DNA from: Cochliopodium minus
Lineage: Eukaryota; Discosea; Himatismenida; Cochliopodiidae
NCBI GenBank assembly: GCA_024220525.1
Contig: JAMYWO010000093.1
Coordinates: forward strand, 1-44,272
Length of the DNA: 44,272 nucleotides
Direction of reading: 5' to 3'
The translations under genes and the position numbers were made by a program. Positions within the stretch are counted from its first letter, which is position 1, and the number at the start of each line of letters is the position of its first letter. The notes under the pieces were generated by a model. It did no database searches and was not told the origin of the DNA. It worked only from the letters and a program-made list of their open reading frames with translations. Positions 10,766 through 23,900 of the stretch are shown here, piece by piece.

Positions 10766-13700
10766 GGTAATAGTAGCAATAATAATAAAAATAAGAAAGA
10801 GAAAGAGAGTGAGTATTATAAAAAAAATATATTTAAGAAAGAAGAGGAGAAAGAGTTGCTGGGGGTGACGTTGATAGATGTGACGGTGGGAGAAGTGATG
10901 ATGGGATGGTTTTATGATGATTCAAATTCAACCATTCTTCAAACTCTTATTTATCAATTTCAACCAAAAGAAATTCTTTATCATCCTTCTTCCCTCTCTC
11001 CCTCTCTCCTCTCCCTTCTCAAAAACATCAATCCCCCTTCTACCTTTTTCACCACTGTACCTCCTCCTTTTTTCTTTTTAAAATTATTTTTTTTATTGAC
11101 ATTATTTTTTCATATTTTCCATTTTTTTTTTTTATTTTTTTTTTTTTTTATTTTCTATTTTTTATTTTTTTATTAAATTGTTTTTTTTAATTTTTTTTTA
11201 ATTTTATTTTTGTTTAAATTTGGATAATAATGTTTTTATTAAAGATAGATGGAGGGTTTTGGGAAGTAGAGAAAACGATTTCATTTTTGGAAACACCATT
11301 TAAGGAAAATCAAAAAAAAGTAGAGAGGCTGGTAAAAAATGAGAATAAACATGATTTTTCTCTTTTCTCTTCTTTTCAATCTTCTTATTGGAAAGACAAT
11401 GAATCTATCCCTCCCACTCTTTCTTCTCTCCTTCGTTCATCCAAATCTCAGGGCAATCTTGGTTTTTTTTTTCTTTTTTTTTTATTTTAATATTTATTCA
11501 TTTACATTATTCATTTAATATTTATTCATTTAATATTTATTCATTTAATATTTATTCATTTAATATTTATTCATTTAATATTTATTCATTTACATTATTC
11601 ATTTAATATTTATTCATTTACATTATTCATTTACATTATTCATTTAATATTTATTCATTTAATATTTATTCATTTTAATATTCTTTCATTTTATTAATTG
11701 TTTTTAAATTAATTTTTATTTAATATTGATTGATTTCGTTTAATTTTTTTAAAACATTTTAACATTGTGGATAATTTAAAAAGGGAGTAAAGCAGCAATA
11801 AGAGCAATGTCAGGGGTGATAAAATATTTGGAAAAAGTGGGAATGGCGAATCAAATTCTTCCTTTTTCCAATTTCCTTCTCCTTCAGCATTATCTCCCCC
11901 TTTCCTCCCTCTCCCACTCTCCCCCTCCTCCTCCTAATAATAATATAAATAATAATAATAATAATGGTAGTATTAGTAATGATATTAATAATAATAGTAG
12001 TATTAGTAATAATATTAATAATAGTAGTATTACGAATAATAATAATATAAATAATAATAATGGTAGTATTAGTAATAATAATAATAATAGTATTAGTAAT
12101 AATAATAAAAATAATGAAAAAGAAGATATGGAAGATGAAATCGAAAGTAATACTCACAACATTATTGATAATACTCACAATGATGTTAATATGAGTAATC
12201 AGGATAACAATACTCACAATGATGTTAATATGAATGATGTAAACGAAAACAAGAAAAGTACCGAAAAGTTAAAATACAGCCCCTTTTTAGCTAAAAGCTC
12301 TTACATGGTATAAAAAAAAATTATTTAACTATTTTCTCACTTGAAAAGTACAAAATATCCCAAAATAAATGATAAAAATAAAAAATGTTTTAAAAAAAAT
12401 AATATGTATTTAAAAAATAGAATGTATTTAAAAAATAAAAAATAAAATTTATAAAAAATAATCACTAATTAATTTAAAATGTTGAATGTGATAAAAAAAA
12501 AGATATTGGATGGAGCAGCGCTGTATAATTTGGGAATAATGAATGGTGAAGAAGAAAATAATAAAAAAGATACTCTTTTAAAATTATTGGACAACACAAA
12601 TACACCAATGGGAAAAAGAATGATTAAAAAATGGGTTTGTAATCCTCTCACTTCTAAATCTGATATCCTTCATCGTTTGGACAGTGTTCAAGACTTTTTA
12701 GATAATCCCCTTCTCCTTAAATCTCTTTCTGAAAAATTATCTAAAATTGGTATCAATTCAATAAAAAATATTACTTTACTTATATTTTTTATGAATATAT
12801 TATATATTATTTTCTTTTTTTATTATGAATTTATTATTATTATTTTCTTTTTTTATTATTATGAATTTATTAATTTTTAATTATTTTATTAATTTCTATT
12901 TTATTAATTTTTAATTATTTTATTCATTTCTTTAATATTCAAATTATTTTTCTATTTAATATTTGTATCATTATTAATTTATTATTATTTTTGTTGTAAA
13001 AAAGGGGATTTAGAGAGGATGGTAATGAGAATACATTCATCAACAAAGAACATGTCATTTCAATTATTTTTTAACATAATAGAATGTTTGGAAAAAATTT
13101 CTTCTCTTTTCTCTTTACATCTCAATTCTTCCACTCTTTCTTCCTTTCGTTCTCCCTACCTCATCAAACTCTTGACTCTTGGTAACCCTCTTTTTTTGAA
13201 ATAAAATTAAAAAATATGAAATAAATTAAAATAAATAAAATAAATAAAATAAATAAAATAAATAAAATAAAATTAAAAAATATGAAATAAATAAATAAAA
13301 TAAAATTAAAAAATATGAAATTTTATTTTAGAATTTTATTATTATTATTTTAAAAATGAAATAGGAGAAGGTTTGCCAAATTTCATTGAAATTTTAGATC
13401 AATTTCAATACGAAAAAGTTCTCGACGACTCTACCAACAAAAAAACCTCTAAATGTATCTTTTTTTTTATTTGAATTTATTTCATTTTTTGTACTTTTTG
13501 AAATTGTATTTTATTTTATTTATTTTTTTTATTGTATTTTATTATGTTGTATTATGTTATTGTTGTGTTATATTTTATTGTATTATGTGTATGTACATTT
13601 ATTTATTTTAAAAAAAAATAAAAAAAGCAAAAGACAAAATAGTGGGATTGAAACCAGCAAAAGGAATGAGACCTATGTATGATTCAGTGTTGGAAGAAAT

Positions 13701-16538
13701 GGAAATACATGAACAAAAATTGAATGAATTTCTTTCAAAAACTAAAAAATATTTTAAAAATGAAAACATTAAAATCGTACATCCTTCCCTCAAACTTCAA
13801 AATCTCATTGAAGTCCCCCTCAAATCTGTCAAATCTTCCCTCCCCGATAATTTTGTCCTCGTCAACCAAACCAAACAAGTAAAAAAAAATAAAAAATAAA
13901 ACAAAACAAAACAAAATTAAAAAATAAAATAAAATAAAACTAAAATAAAAAATAAAACAAAATTAAAACAAAACTTTTAAAAAATAAAATAAAACAAAAT
14001 AAAAATGAAAATTAAAAAATCATCTTTTCTTTCTTTTTTTTATTAAAACATATATTAAAGGATAATTACATTATTAAATTTATTAAAGATTAATTTTATT
14101 TTTATTTTTGAAAAAAATATGAAAATGATATAGGTATGCAGGTACTCATGTGAAGAAGTGACAAAGATAAATGAGGAAATAAACAAACATAAAGAAAAAT
14201 TGTTAGAAATTCAAAAACAATTATTGGAAGAAGCTTCCCTTGAATTTGATTCTTACCATCTCACCTGGGTTTCTTTTTTTTCTCTTTTTTTAATTTTTAA
14301 CTTTTGGCTTTATTTTAATATTATTTAATTTTATTTAATTTTGGCTTATTTAATTTTCATAGATAGGAGTAGTGAAAGTTGTATCTGAGCTAGATTGTAT
14401 AAATATTTTTTATTTTTTTAAAAACTTTTTATATTTATTATTTTTTATATTTTTATTATTTTTTAATTTTTATATTTTTATTATTTTTATTTTCGTTATT
14501 TTTAATATTTTTTATTTTTATATTAAAATTTTGCTTATTGAAATGAATGAAATGAAATGAAAAGGTTTGATGTCATTGAGTGAAGCGAGTGGGAGAGAAA
14601 ACTATGTGAGACCAAATTTTGTGGAAAGTGAAAACACGTATTTAAATTTACAACAATTCAGACATCCCATTGCTGAAAATTTTGTCACCACTTTCATCCC
14701 CAATGACTTTTCCATTGGTTCTCCTTCCTCCTCCTCTTCTCTTCATAGTAATTTCAATACACTTCTCTTTTTGTTAATTTATCAAATTTTGTACATTTTA
14801 TTATTTTTTAATTTCTAATTATTTTTAAATATTTCTTAATTTCTAATTATTATTTTTAATATTTCTTAATTTTATTATTTTTTAATTTATAATTATTAAT
14901 TTAAATATTTTAATATTTTTAAAAAAAAAAAGTAGAGAAAGAAAAGAAAGAAGAACCATTGGTAATGTTGGTGACAGGTCCAAATATGGGTGGAAAATCT
15001 ACCATTTTAAGTAAAAAATATAATCAAATAACAAATTATTATTTCAACAATTTATAAATATTATTTCATATTTAATTTTAAATATTTTAATTTTAAATAT
15101 TTTTTAAAAAGTTATTTCATGTTTTATTTTAAATATTATTTTTAATGTTATTTTGAATATTATTTAACATGTTAATTTATATCAAAAAAAAGGATCTGTT
15201 GGATTGATTATGATTATGGTATTAACTTGTTAAAATAAAATAAAAAATTTTAATAAAACGAAATAAAATAGGCTCAGATCGGATGTTTTGTAAATTTTCT
15301 TCAACTTTTTTACTTTTCTCGTTTTAATTTCAAAAAAAGATTCCTTGTGGTAAGAAAAGATTAAATTAATATTTATTTTGTTTTAAATTTAAACCATATT
15401 TTAATTTAGAAAACATTAAAAAAACATAATTAAAAAAAAAAAACAAAATTTAATTTGGATAAAATAAGAAAAAAATAAGATTATAACAAACATAAAATAA
15501 TTTTTTTATTTATTTAAAGAAAAGGGAGAAATGAGTATAGTAGATAGAATATTTACGAGAATAGGAGCAAGAGATGATATATTGTTGGGAAAATCAACAT
15601 TTATGGTGGAGTTATCTGAAGTTTCTTCTGTTCTTCATTATGCCACTCATCGTTCTCTATTTCTCATTGATGAGCTAGGAAGTTCCACAAGGTACTCATT
15701 AAAAATAAAATTAAATTATAAAATTTGGTGTTAAATAAATTATAACCTTATAATATTAAATAATGAATAAATTATAACTTATTAAATAAAATATAAATAA
15801 AATATAAATAAAATATAAATAAAATATAATAAATCATAACTTATTAAATAAAATATAAAATATAAATAAATAAATTATAATTATATAAAAATAAAAAAAC
15901 TGAAAATAATTTTAAATAGTACATTTGATGGATACTCAATAGCATTCAGTGTTATACAGTATTTGAAAAAAATTAAATGCACATCTCTCTTTTCTACACA
16001 TTATCATTTATTGACAGAAGACTTTCAAAAAGATGATCAGATAAAAATGGGGTAAAAAAAAAATTATGAAAAAACTATTTTTTTTTTAAATTTAAACTTC
16101 TTTCATTAAAAACTCTACAAAGTTTTATGGCTTCTTATAAAGATGAGAGCAATTTGAGTGTTTCTTTTCTTTACAAATTATGCATGGGTGTTTCTACAAA
16201 TTCTTATGCAATGAATGTAATTTCTTTTTTTGTTTTAAAAAAAAATAAATTTTTATCCTTTCAAAAAAATATAAAATTAATTTTTAAAAGGTTTGTTCTT
16301 TGGCCGGGGTACCTGATGGTAATAGAAGTTTTACTTTTTTTAACAAATGTTATTAAAAATATTTTTAAAATATGAAGAAATTTGTCACAGAGCCTCAGCA
16401 ATATCCAAATTTATGGAAATACACACTGACAAAAGAAGAAAGAAAGTAAGTGAAAAAAAGATGGAACAACTAAAAAGATTATTGAATGGAAAGAATATTG
16501 AAATGATTAAAGAAATATGGAGTTCAGTTTTAAAATAA
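8898..16538 (+). CDS. MSH6: DNA mismatch repair protein MSH6
   Basis: MutS homologue 6 partners MSH2 in the nucleus to recognise base mismatches. Twenty exons: 8898-10050, 10257-11056, 11245-11461, 11784-12307, 12503-12749, 13005-13181, 13365-13454, 13628-13878, 14134-14268, 14363-14396, 14565-14747, 14933-15010, 15193-15218, 15272-15289, 15340-15349, 15520-15691, 15920-16051, 16123-16216, 16291-16318, 16378-16538. All phases agree, giving 1509 residues (human MSH6 has 1360). A PCNA-binding box QTTLFQFM sits at residues 7-14. The mismatch-contacting Phe-x-Glu is F360-Y361-E362. Walker A is GPNMGGKST, the signature is STFMVELSE, and Walker B is [11 protein letters not shown] (animal DELGRGT). 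No PWWP domain is seen; the N-terminus is low-complexity. Long Asn runs interrupt the connector region (10507-10790) and the core (about 11935-12110). Confidence 0.95.
10507..10790 (+). repeat. Poly-Asn (AAT/AAC) trinucleotide tract in MSH6
   Basis: An imperfect (AAT)n/(AAC)n run encodes about 90 residues, mostly Asn with Ile, Ser, Thr and Gly interruptions. It sits in a variable loop of the connector domain, between [10 protein letters not shown] and [17 protein letters not shown]. The opposite strand yields a poly-Leu open frame that is not a gene. Confidence 0.9.
11488..11680 (+). repeat. 15-base tandem repeat in MSH6 intron 3
   Basis: Units of ATTTAATATTTATTC (15 bases), mixed with a 13-base variant ATTTACATTATTC, fill most of the intron between exons 3 and 4. 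This is a minisatellite-like expansion without coding content. Confidence 0.85.
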
Positions 16539-16626
16539 ATTAAAAATCCTTTTTTAATGACCCTTTTTTGGTTTTTTTTGAATAAAAAATTAAAAAAAAA
16601 TTTTTTTTATAAATTTATAACACAAT

Positions 16627-18896
16627 TTAATTTACATTATTAACCAAAGGTTTGTCATCCTTTCTGTCATCTTCTATGTTTCCCAATTCTATTTCGTTTG
16701 GATTGATCCATCCTGTTGTTCCTTCATTAGCATTTGTAAATTTGGTTGTTATGTTGTCAGGATTTTGATATCCAAATCCCAATCCATAGTTTTGTTGTCC
16801 TCTTACAAAAAAGAATGAATTTGTACCTCTCTTCCTGTCAATCAAATACCTTTATTTTTTAAATAATAAGAAAAATAAAAAAAAAAATAAAGTTTTATTT
16901 ACATGAGACCAAAAGTAACCACTGTCCATCCCATGACCCAAATGGTGATACAACCAATTTCAATAAATTGAATAATCAAATTCAAACCGTATCCATAAAA
17001 AAGACCACCTCCTCTTTGTGGTGAAACAGCAGCAAAATCAACAAATTCGGGAACTAAATTTTTATTGGAGAAAATAAAAAGAACTAATTTTTAGTTGAAT
17101 TTTATTACCTGCAAACAATCCATTTGCAACCAAACCTTTTAAAAAAAAAAAACAAAATATCAACAAACACAAATAATTTTATAAATGAATCAAACCCCAA
17201 GCACCACAAAAACCATGAACAGGTGAAGCGTCAAGAGGATCATCTATTCTAACTTTTGGATGTAACAAAAGAGAAGAAGACAATTTATAAAATACTCCTC
17301 CCACTGATCCTATTGCTATGGAGGCCCAAGGATGAGTGTAAGCGCAGTTTCCTGTTATTGACACAATACCAGCAAGCACTCCATTGTTAAGATCTCCAAG
17401 ATTCTTTTTGAATTTCAAAAATTAATTGAAATTAAAAAAAAATAATTTTTTAATTTTTTTTTACATATTTTAAGTAAAGCTGATCACGATTCATTATTCG
17501 TCCTATTGCAATAGATACAATAGCAGCTGAAGATCCACCCAAAGTAGTGTTAATGGAAACTCTTCCAATCAATCCAGTGTTTCCATTCAAAGTAATTATA
17601 GAACCACAATTAAATCCGTACCTTTCAAAATTATTTTAAATGAAAATAATTTCTTTAATTTTTATTTATCAAATTTTTTTTAAATTTTTTTTCACTATTT
17701 TCATGATTTTTCTTGTTTTACCATCCAAACCACAATATCCAAACACCAAGGGTGGCAATGTTTTTATCACTAGCAGGAAGTTCATTGACTTTCCAAACAG
17801 AGTTTTTGGGGTCCCATTCAAAACGAGGAAGGTAGAGTTTTGCATTTTTTGCAGTTCTTCTGTCTTCATCTGTTAAAAACTCATTTCTGTATCCAACTGC
17901 CTTTGCTGCCACAAAAGAAGTTGCTCCCCCCACCAAATGTACCACCCCTGATCCTGCATAATCTAGTGATCCTCTTTGAAACAATGCCACACTTGTTGGT
18001 GCTGTTATTGACAACCATCCGTTTGTACTCCATAGCCAATGTGACACCACTGGAAATACCCAAGCTGCCATAAAAGTGGAATGTATTATGTAACCTTTTA
18101 TTTAGATTATTTATTTATTTTAATTTATTGATTTATTTGGATTAAATTTGCAAATTTATTAAATTTAATTTTCAAAAAAAAAGATTAAATATTTAATAAT
18201 TGTTTAGAAAGATATTAAAAGATAAACCTTGCCATTTCATACGCTCAGCAATAGCTCCTGAAACTATTGTAGTTGCTGGTAAAAAACAAAGATAAGATGA
18301 ACACAAGAAAAGGGTAAAAGAAAACTTACAAGCAGTACAAAAACAGAGCTCAAAAAAAAAATAAATAAAAGAAAGATCACTCAGTCCTATCAAAAATGGA
18401 TTTTCAACTCCAATGAATCCATTACAATTTTCACAATTTGCATTGGTATCTCCGCCCTAAAAATTTTCAAATTATAATATAATTTGCAAAAAAAAAAAAA
18501 TTTTTTTACAAATGCAAACATATAGCCCACACTCCAATAAGCAATAGCCGAGCAACAAACATCTAAAACACACTTTAAAGAATTAATAAAGAAAGTAATT
18601 TTAAATGGATTCTAACTTTAAAAATGATCGTGTCTATATTCACTTTTGTTACACATCTGATTTTATTTTTAAGGAACCTTTATAATTAAAGAAAAGTTCC
18701 CTAATAACTTACCCCGACTCCAACATTGAGAATCTATTGATATTATGTGATATTATTGATATAATTTAAAGTTTATCCACAAAAACAATTTATTTTTTTA
18801 CCCCGCTTGCATGAAGAAAATTAGGATACCCATCACCAAAAGAAATAATCTGTCTAAATCACCTGGATCTGTTTGAAATTTTTTGTTTTGTGTCAT
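16627..18896 (-). CDS. Amt-type ammonium transporter
   Basis: An Amt/MEP/Rh family channel that moves ammonium across a membrane. Twelve minus-strand exons: 18896-18802, 18733-18713, 18656-18617, 18572-18510, 18456-18330, 18275-18228, 18094-17722, 17621-17465, 17403-17196, 17135-17109, 17053-16903, 16849-16627. They total 1533 bases, 510 residues, in agreeing phases. The start MTQNKKFQTDPGDLDRLFLL leads into the first helix (MQAGFSMLESG). Family landmarks: LDVCCSAIAYWSVGYMFAF, TIVSGAIAERMKW, and LDYAGSGVVHLVGG, carrying the conserved Asp and first pore His. ASPVHGFCGAWG carries the second pore His. About 11 membrane segments fit. An insert of about 45 residues (NEFLTDEDRRTAKNAKLY onward) is longer than in typical Amt. 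The stop TAA is at 16627-16629. It shares a 470-base upstream region with the divergent gene at 19367. Confidence 0.93.
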
Positions 18897-19366
18897 AATT
18901 TTTTTTTGATTTCAATTTCAATTACCAACCGTAGTAGTAACCATTTCGGAGGATTCTATCGAAACAAATTCAATTTTTTTTAAATTTGTTTCAAAAAACA
19001 AAATTTTTTTGTGAATTTTTAAAAACAAAATAAAATTTCAAAAGATTTATGAGGATAAATTCCCTGTTTGATGGATTTTGAAATGTTTGAATGATCAATA
19101 GATAAGATAATAAAGAAAATCAATAAACTCTATTTGATAAAAATAAAGTTTCATTGAGAAAGATCAATTCTTTGTAAATAAAAAAAAAAGAGAATATTCA
19201 ATTAAATGCATTTAAATCCGTTCCTAATTTACCATCACCTTTATATCGAGCATTTAAATGATTATTTTTAACCACAATAGGAAAAATATAAAAAAAATAG
19301 ATAAAGCATAAAAAATAGAAAATTTGGCTTTTTAACACTATCAAAAGAAAAAATAACCCAAATAAT
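18897..19366. promoter_or_regulatory. Shared upstream region of two divergent genes
   Basis: This spacer separates the minus-strand ammonium transporter start (18896) from the plus-strand membrane protein start (19367), so both promoters must lie here. The sequence is A/T-rich with no recognisable motif and no coding-quality frame. Confidence 0.4.
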
Positions 19367-20605
19367 TTGAAAAAAATGCAAAATGAAGAACTATTTTTTA
19401 GAGCGGAAAATGATGATGGAAATGAGCCATTAATATTAGATAATGGGGAAATAGAGTTTAATATAGAAAGGGAAGATAAAAAAGATAGAAAAAAGCTGAA
19501 AATATTTTCTCAATTTTGCTTTATTGCTCCAATAATCATTCTTTTCTTATTAATCTCTACTATCATGATTGGTTTAAAGTTGGATGATAGAATAGATAGT
19601 TGGAAAACAGTATTTATACCAATATGGTTATGTATTTTAACATCATTCATTTATTTGGTAACAAGATGGATAATCTTTTTCTCAAAGTTAAAACTGAATG
19701 ATAATATCGAAAATTTGCAAGTGATGATCTTTTTGACTCTTACTTTAGCAACCTTTACTGTATTCTCAACAACGGCATATATTAAACAATTCAGTGTAAC
19801 TACCATTTTAGCTTTAAAAATAGAGTTTATCTGCTTGTATGTATATTTTGGGATAATGTTTTTCTTTTCTATCTATTCCATTTTCAAAACAAACAAATGG
19901 TTGGAGAAAACAATGATCCTCTTTTCTACTCTATCCATTTTCATCCTTCTAATCTCCTTTATTCTTGCCAATCTAAAATTAGAAAACAAATTAAATACTA
20001 CCTGGGCCACAACATTAACTCCCCTGTGGATTCTTTTTTCAATGCCCATAATTTGGCCAATAATTTCATGTTTCATGGTAAATCCCATCTATATGAATTC
20101 TAAATATAAATTCCATTNNNNNNNNNNNNNNNNNNNNNNNNNNNNNNNNNNNNNNNNNNNNNNNNNNNNNNNNNNNNNNNNNNNNNNNNNNNNNNNNNNN
20201 NNNNNNNNNNNNNNNNNTTAATCCCTCAAAATATAATTTCAAATACTATTTCAAACTCCAAAAATATTTTTTCAAATTTCTTTTCTCCCTTTAAATCTCT
20301 TTTCTTAAAAACAGATTTATTGTGGATCAAAAATTAATTGCAAAAAAATGTGGGATGTATCAAGAAAAGATAATTCAGAAGGATTTTTGCTCACTATAGT
20401 TGGATTATTGTTGAGTTTAATTTTTTTCCCAATCTTTCTTTCTATTTTGATGATTGTACATAAAATTGATGGATCCATTGCCAAGACATTTTCTTCTTCT
20501 CTTGTACCTATTGATGCTCTTTTTTCTTTACTATTCTTGATTTCTCTTTATTCTTTCATAAAAGATACCAAAAAAATCTTATCAGGTGAAAATAAAGACC
20601 ATTAA
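19367..20605 (+). CDS. TMEM185/fragile-X-F-type multi-pass membrane protein, broken by an assembly gap
   Basis: The N-terminal exon (19367-20117) encodes an acidic cytosolic head of about 45 residues, then hydrophobic helices. After 100 N, an exon from an acceptor at about 20315 gives IYCGSKINCKKMWDVSRKD and a membrane tail, ending in TAA at 20603-20605. A motif recurs three times: a helix, then Lys-Leu-Asp/Glu, then a short loop with Trp or Ser before a helix containing Pro-Leu/Ile. Examples are GLKLDDRIDSWKTVFIPIWL, NLKLENKLNTTWATTLTPLW, and HKIDGSIAKTFSSSLVPID. That pattern is known from the TMEM185/TMEM60 (fragile-X-F) family, of unknown biochemical role. Whether an intron also lies in the gap cannot be told. 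The family call rests on this motif only. Confidence 0.65.
20118..20217. other. Assembly gap, 100 N
   Basis: Exactly 100 consecutive N bases, the usual placeholder for a scaffold join of unknown size. It interrupts the membrane-protein gene above. Confidence 1.
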
Positions 20606-20670
20606 CTGATGAACATTAACAATATTGTTTGATATATGTGTTGTAATCATTTTTAATTGAAAATAATTAA

Positions 20671-20847
20671 AAAAATTTCGATTGTAAAAGTACCTTTTTG
20701 TTTGTGAAAAGAAATCCAACATGGGAACAAGATAAAGAAGATATGAATGTTATTCCAAACATTTTGTTTCGAAAAAGGTTGTTTAACTTTTTGATATTAA
20801 GGAAAGGATTTATTTATGACATTTTGATTACCTTACATCATGAATAA
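20671..20847 (+). other. Orphan coding-like open frame, 58 codons
   Basis: This frame is open from a TAA upstream to a TAA at 20845-20847 and reads NPTWEQDKEDMNVIPNILFR then a hydrophobic, basic end. Its composition looks coded rather than intronic, but the only ATG is internal. It could be a remnant, or a last exon of something that is otherwise lost. No family recognised. Confidence 0.25.
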
Positions 20848-20900
20848 CAAGCTTTACTTTCAGTATAATTTTTTTATATTATTGAAATTCATTTTATTTT

Positions 20901-23900
20901 TCAATTCTTATTTTCTTGTTCTTGTACAAATGAAGCAACAGGAAAAACTTTGATTGGTGATCTTGAAGAAGGGGTAACAGAAACAAAACTTACATTTTCG
21001 TAAGAAACGTCATCAATGAAAACACTGAAAGGAGAAGATAAACTTCTGCAAAGTAATTGATTCGTTTTGGAAGTCAAAATTTTACTTTTGTTCCTCCTTT
21101 TCTTTTCAGAGAATTGCAAAACAAGTGTGAACAAAGAACCAGGTGTGGGAATTGGCAAAGATTCCAATTGATAAACTTTAACAATTTCAGGAAGATTTAA
21201 AATACCAACATGAAAGAAAGATCCTTTTTTTGAAATAAAAATAAAAAAAACAAAAAAAAAATAAAAATAAAAAATTACCCTTCACAGATTTTTGTTTGGT
21301 GGAATTTTCTTGAGGTAAATTACCAGGGATGTTTCTTTTATCAGTTTTTCTCTTTTCTTTGTTATTTAAGATGAGATCCCAGTAATCGAGTTGCAAATCG
21401 ATCATTCCATGATTATTTTTCTCTTTCTTTTTGTTGAATCTTTTTTTCTTCTCCTTGTCTTTCTCATCTTCTTTTTCGTCTTCTTTTTCATCGTTGGTTT
21501 CTTCATTTAATGAGATTTTTTTCTTTGATTTAGAATGTTTTTGGTTAGAATCTTCTTCTGTTTTAACCATTTTCCCAATAGACAAATTCTGTAAAAAATT
21601 CAAAATCAAAAAATAAAAAAATAAAAAATGATAAAAAATGATAAAAAATGAAATTAAAAATAAAATAAGATTAATAAATGAAATTATTACTTTGAAAAAA
21701 AATATTTTTTTTTGGTTTTGATTATCATTTTCTTGATTGTTCGAAGAAAGATGGTCTTCTTTGTTTGGAGAAGACTCCTCATGTTCTTTGTAATTTGATA
21801 GAATGGTCAAAGTGGCCTCACAAAAATTCAATCTGTACACTTTGTCTGCATTTTCAACATAATTTCTTATCGTTTTTTTTATTATCTCTGATTTCTTTCA
21901 TTTTTTTTTTGATTTGATTTTTTTTTGAATGTAAATTTTACAAATATAAAAAAATAAAAATAAAAAAATTTACAGAGTCAAAAAAATCTGAGGATATGGT
22001 TGATGGTATGAGATTATCACAGATAAACAACTAAAAAATTTTAGATTGAAAAAAAAATGAATAAAAATTAAAAAAGAAATAAAAAGAAATAAAAAAAAAT
22101 AAAAGAAATGATTAAAAAAGAAATAAAAAGAAATAAAAAGAAATAAAAAGAAACGAATGAAAATAAATTTTTTTTTTTACAGAAAACCAATCAGTAGAAT
22201 GAGAACTATTATTTACATTAAGATTGGGAATATTCAAATTATTTACGAAATTGATGTTAGTAACATTAATATTACTGTTAATATTACTGTTAATATGATT
22301 ATTAATGTTAATATTGTTAATATTGTTAATATTGTTTATGTTATTAATGTTATTAATGTTGTTAATGTTGGTACTGTCAAAATAGTTGGGAGAAGAAAAA
22401 GGGGGCTCATGGATGAAAGAATGGGAAGAAGAGGAAATGGAGGAAATGATTTGAGAAAAAGAAACGGAAGAGAAAAAAAAAGAGAGGTAAGGAGGATCTA
22501 CAAGAGACAAGTGACGAGCCATGCTGTTGAGGGGATGAAGCAAAGGAAAGATGGGCAACACGAAAAACAAAAACGCTTCATTCACTCCGCAACACCAGCT
22601 TTTCACTGATTTTTTCGTGAGATTTACGGAAAAAGCGGAAAAAAAAGCCGAAAAAAAAGAATCATTCCCCGCCATCATTATTTTCATTTTCTTTTTTTGT
22701 TGCGAAACGTTTTGATCGTAAAAATCTATCATGTATTTCATCACGTAGTTGCTTTCTTTTTCCGACTTGCTTGTGATCACGCAATACTCTACCAAGCTCT
22801 TTCCATTTTTCAATATCTTTATAAAATCTCTTCCTAAAAAAATATTTAAAAAAAATATTTAAAAAAAATATTTTATAAAAATATTTAAAAAAATTTAAAA
22901 AAAATATTGTTTTCAATCAAAAAATTCTTTTCACTAAGATATTTTTTAAAAATTTTTTGAATTATTTTTAAATTTATTTATTAAAACAATAAATGATGAT
23001 TGATAAATTCTCTTTGATTATTATTTTTTTTATTTATTTTTAAATTTTTTTTATTTACCTCTTTCGTTGCTTGTGTCAACAACCAAGATACCTTTCTCCC
23101 ATTTGCTTTCTTTGTTTCTTTCCTCTTCAGACTCGGAAATTTCAGAAGAATCATCCTCAAATATTTTTTTCAACTGATCCTCGATCACTCCCTCTTTTTC
23201 CTCCTCCACTATCTTCTCCATTTTCTCTCCCTTTTCCCCTATTTCTTCTTTTTTATCTTCTATTAAAAAAAAAAAAATAAAAATGAAAATAAAAAATCAA
23301 ATAATAGAGATGTTCAAAATTTTACAACAGTTTAAAATTTGTTAGTCATAAATTAATATCCGCTAACAAAGTTGTAAATTTTGGACATGTCTAATCAAAT
23401 AAATAAATCAAAAATAAATCAAAATATAATTAGAATAAAAAATAAAAAAGAAAAGAAATTAAAAAAAAAAAAAAGAAATAAAACATTTTCAAAAAGTTTT
23501 CCGATGATTACCAAAAGTAAGGCCACTGAAAATGTTTTTGTTTTTGATGTTATCGTCACTTGTTTTGAAAAGAGGTTTTTTGTTGTTTCCCATTTCTTGA
23601 ATTTGTTCCCCTCTCTCCCCTTCTTGAAAATGAACATTTGATGATACATTACTGCTGTTACTGTTACTATTTCCATTATTATTATTGTTCATATTATTAT
23701 TATTATTATTTATTTTATTATTTACAATCCCATTATTATTTCCATCGTTTTCACTCTCGATATTCCCATTATTAATAGAATTCCCATTATTATTGATATT
23801 GTTATTGTAATAAGAGTTGTTTTGAGTATGGTTCATGTTGATAATATTGGAGGTAAACTGATTATTATTGAGATTATTGTTATGGAGATTATTATTGTTT

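Noticed and set aside
10447-10779. Minus-strand poly-Leu open frame of 110 codons
   Set aside because: It is the shadow of the MSH6 poly-Asn (AAT)n tract; pure Leu with no other features.
18071-18718. Plus-strand open frames opposite the ammonium transporter (for example 17840-18073)
   Set aside because: Antisense shadows of well-supported Amt exons.
23260-23511. The element-bearing introns as introner elements (introns created by insertion)
   Set aside because: The 89-base element and its 9-base duplications lie well inside the introns, not at the splice sites.
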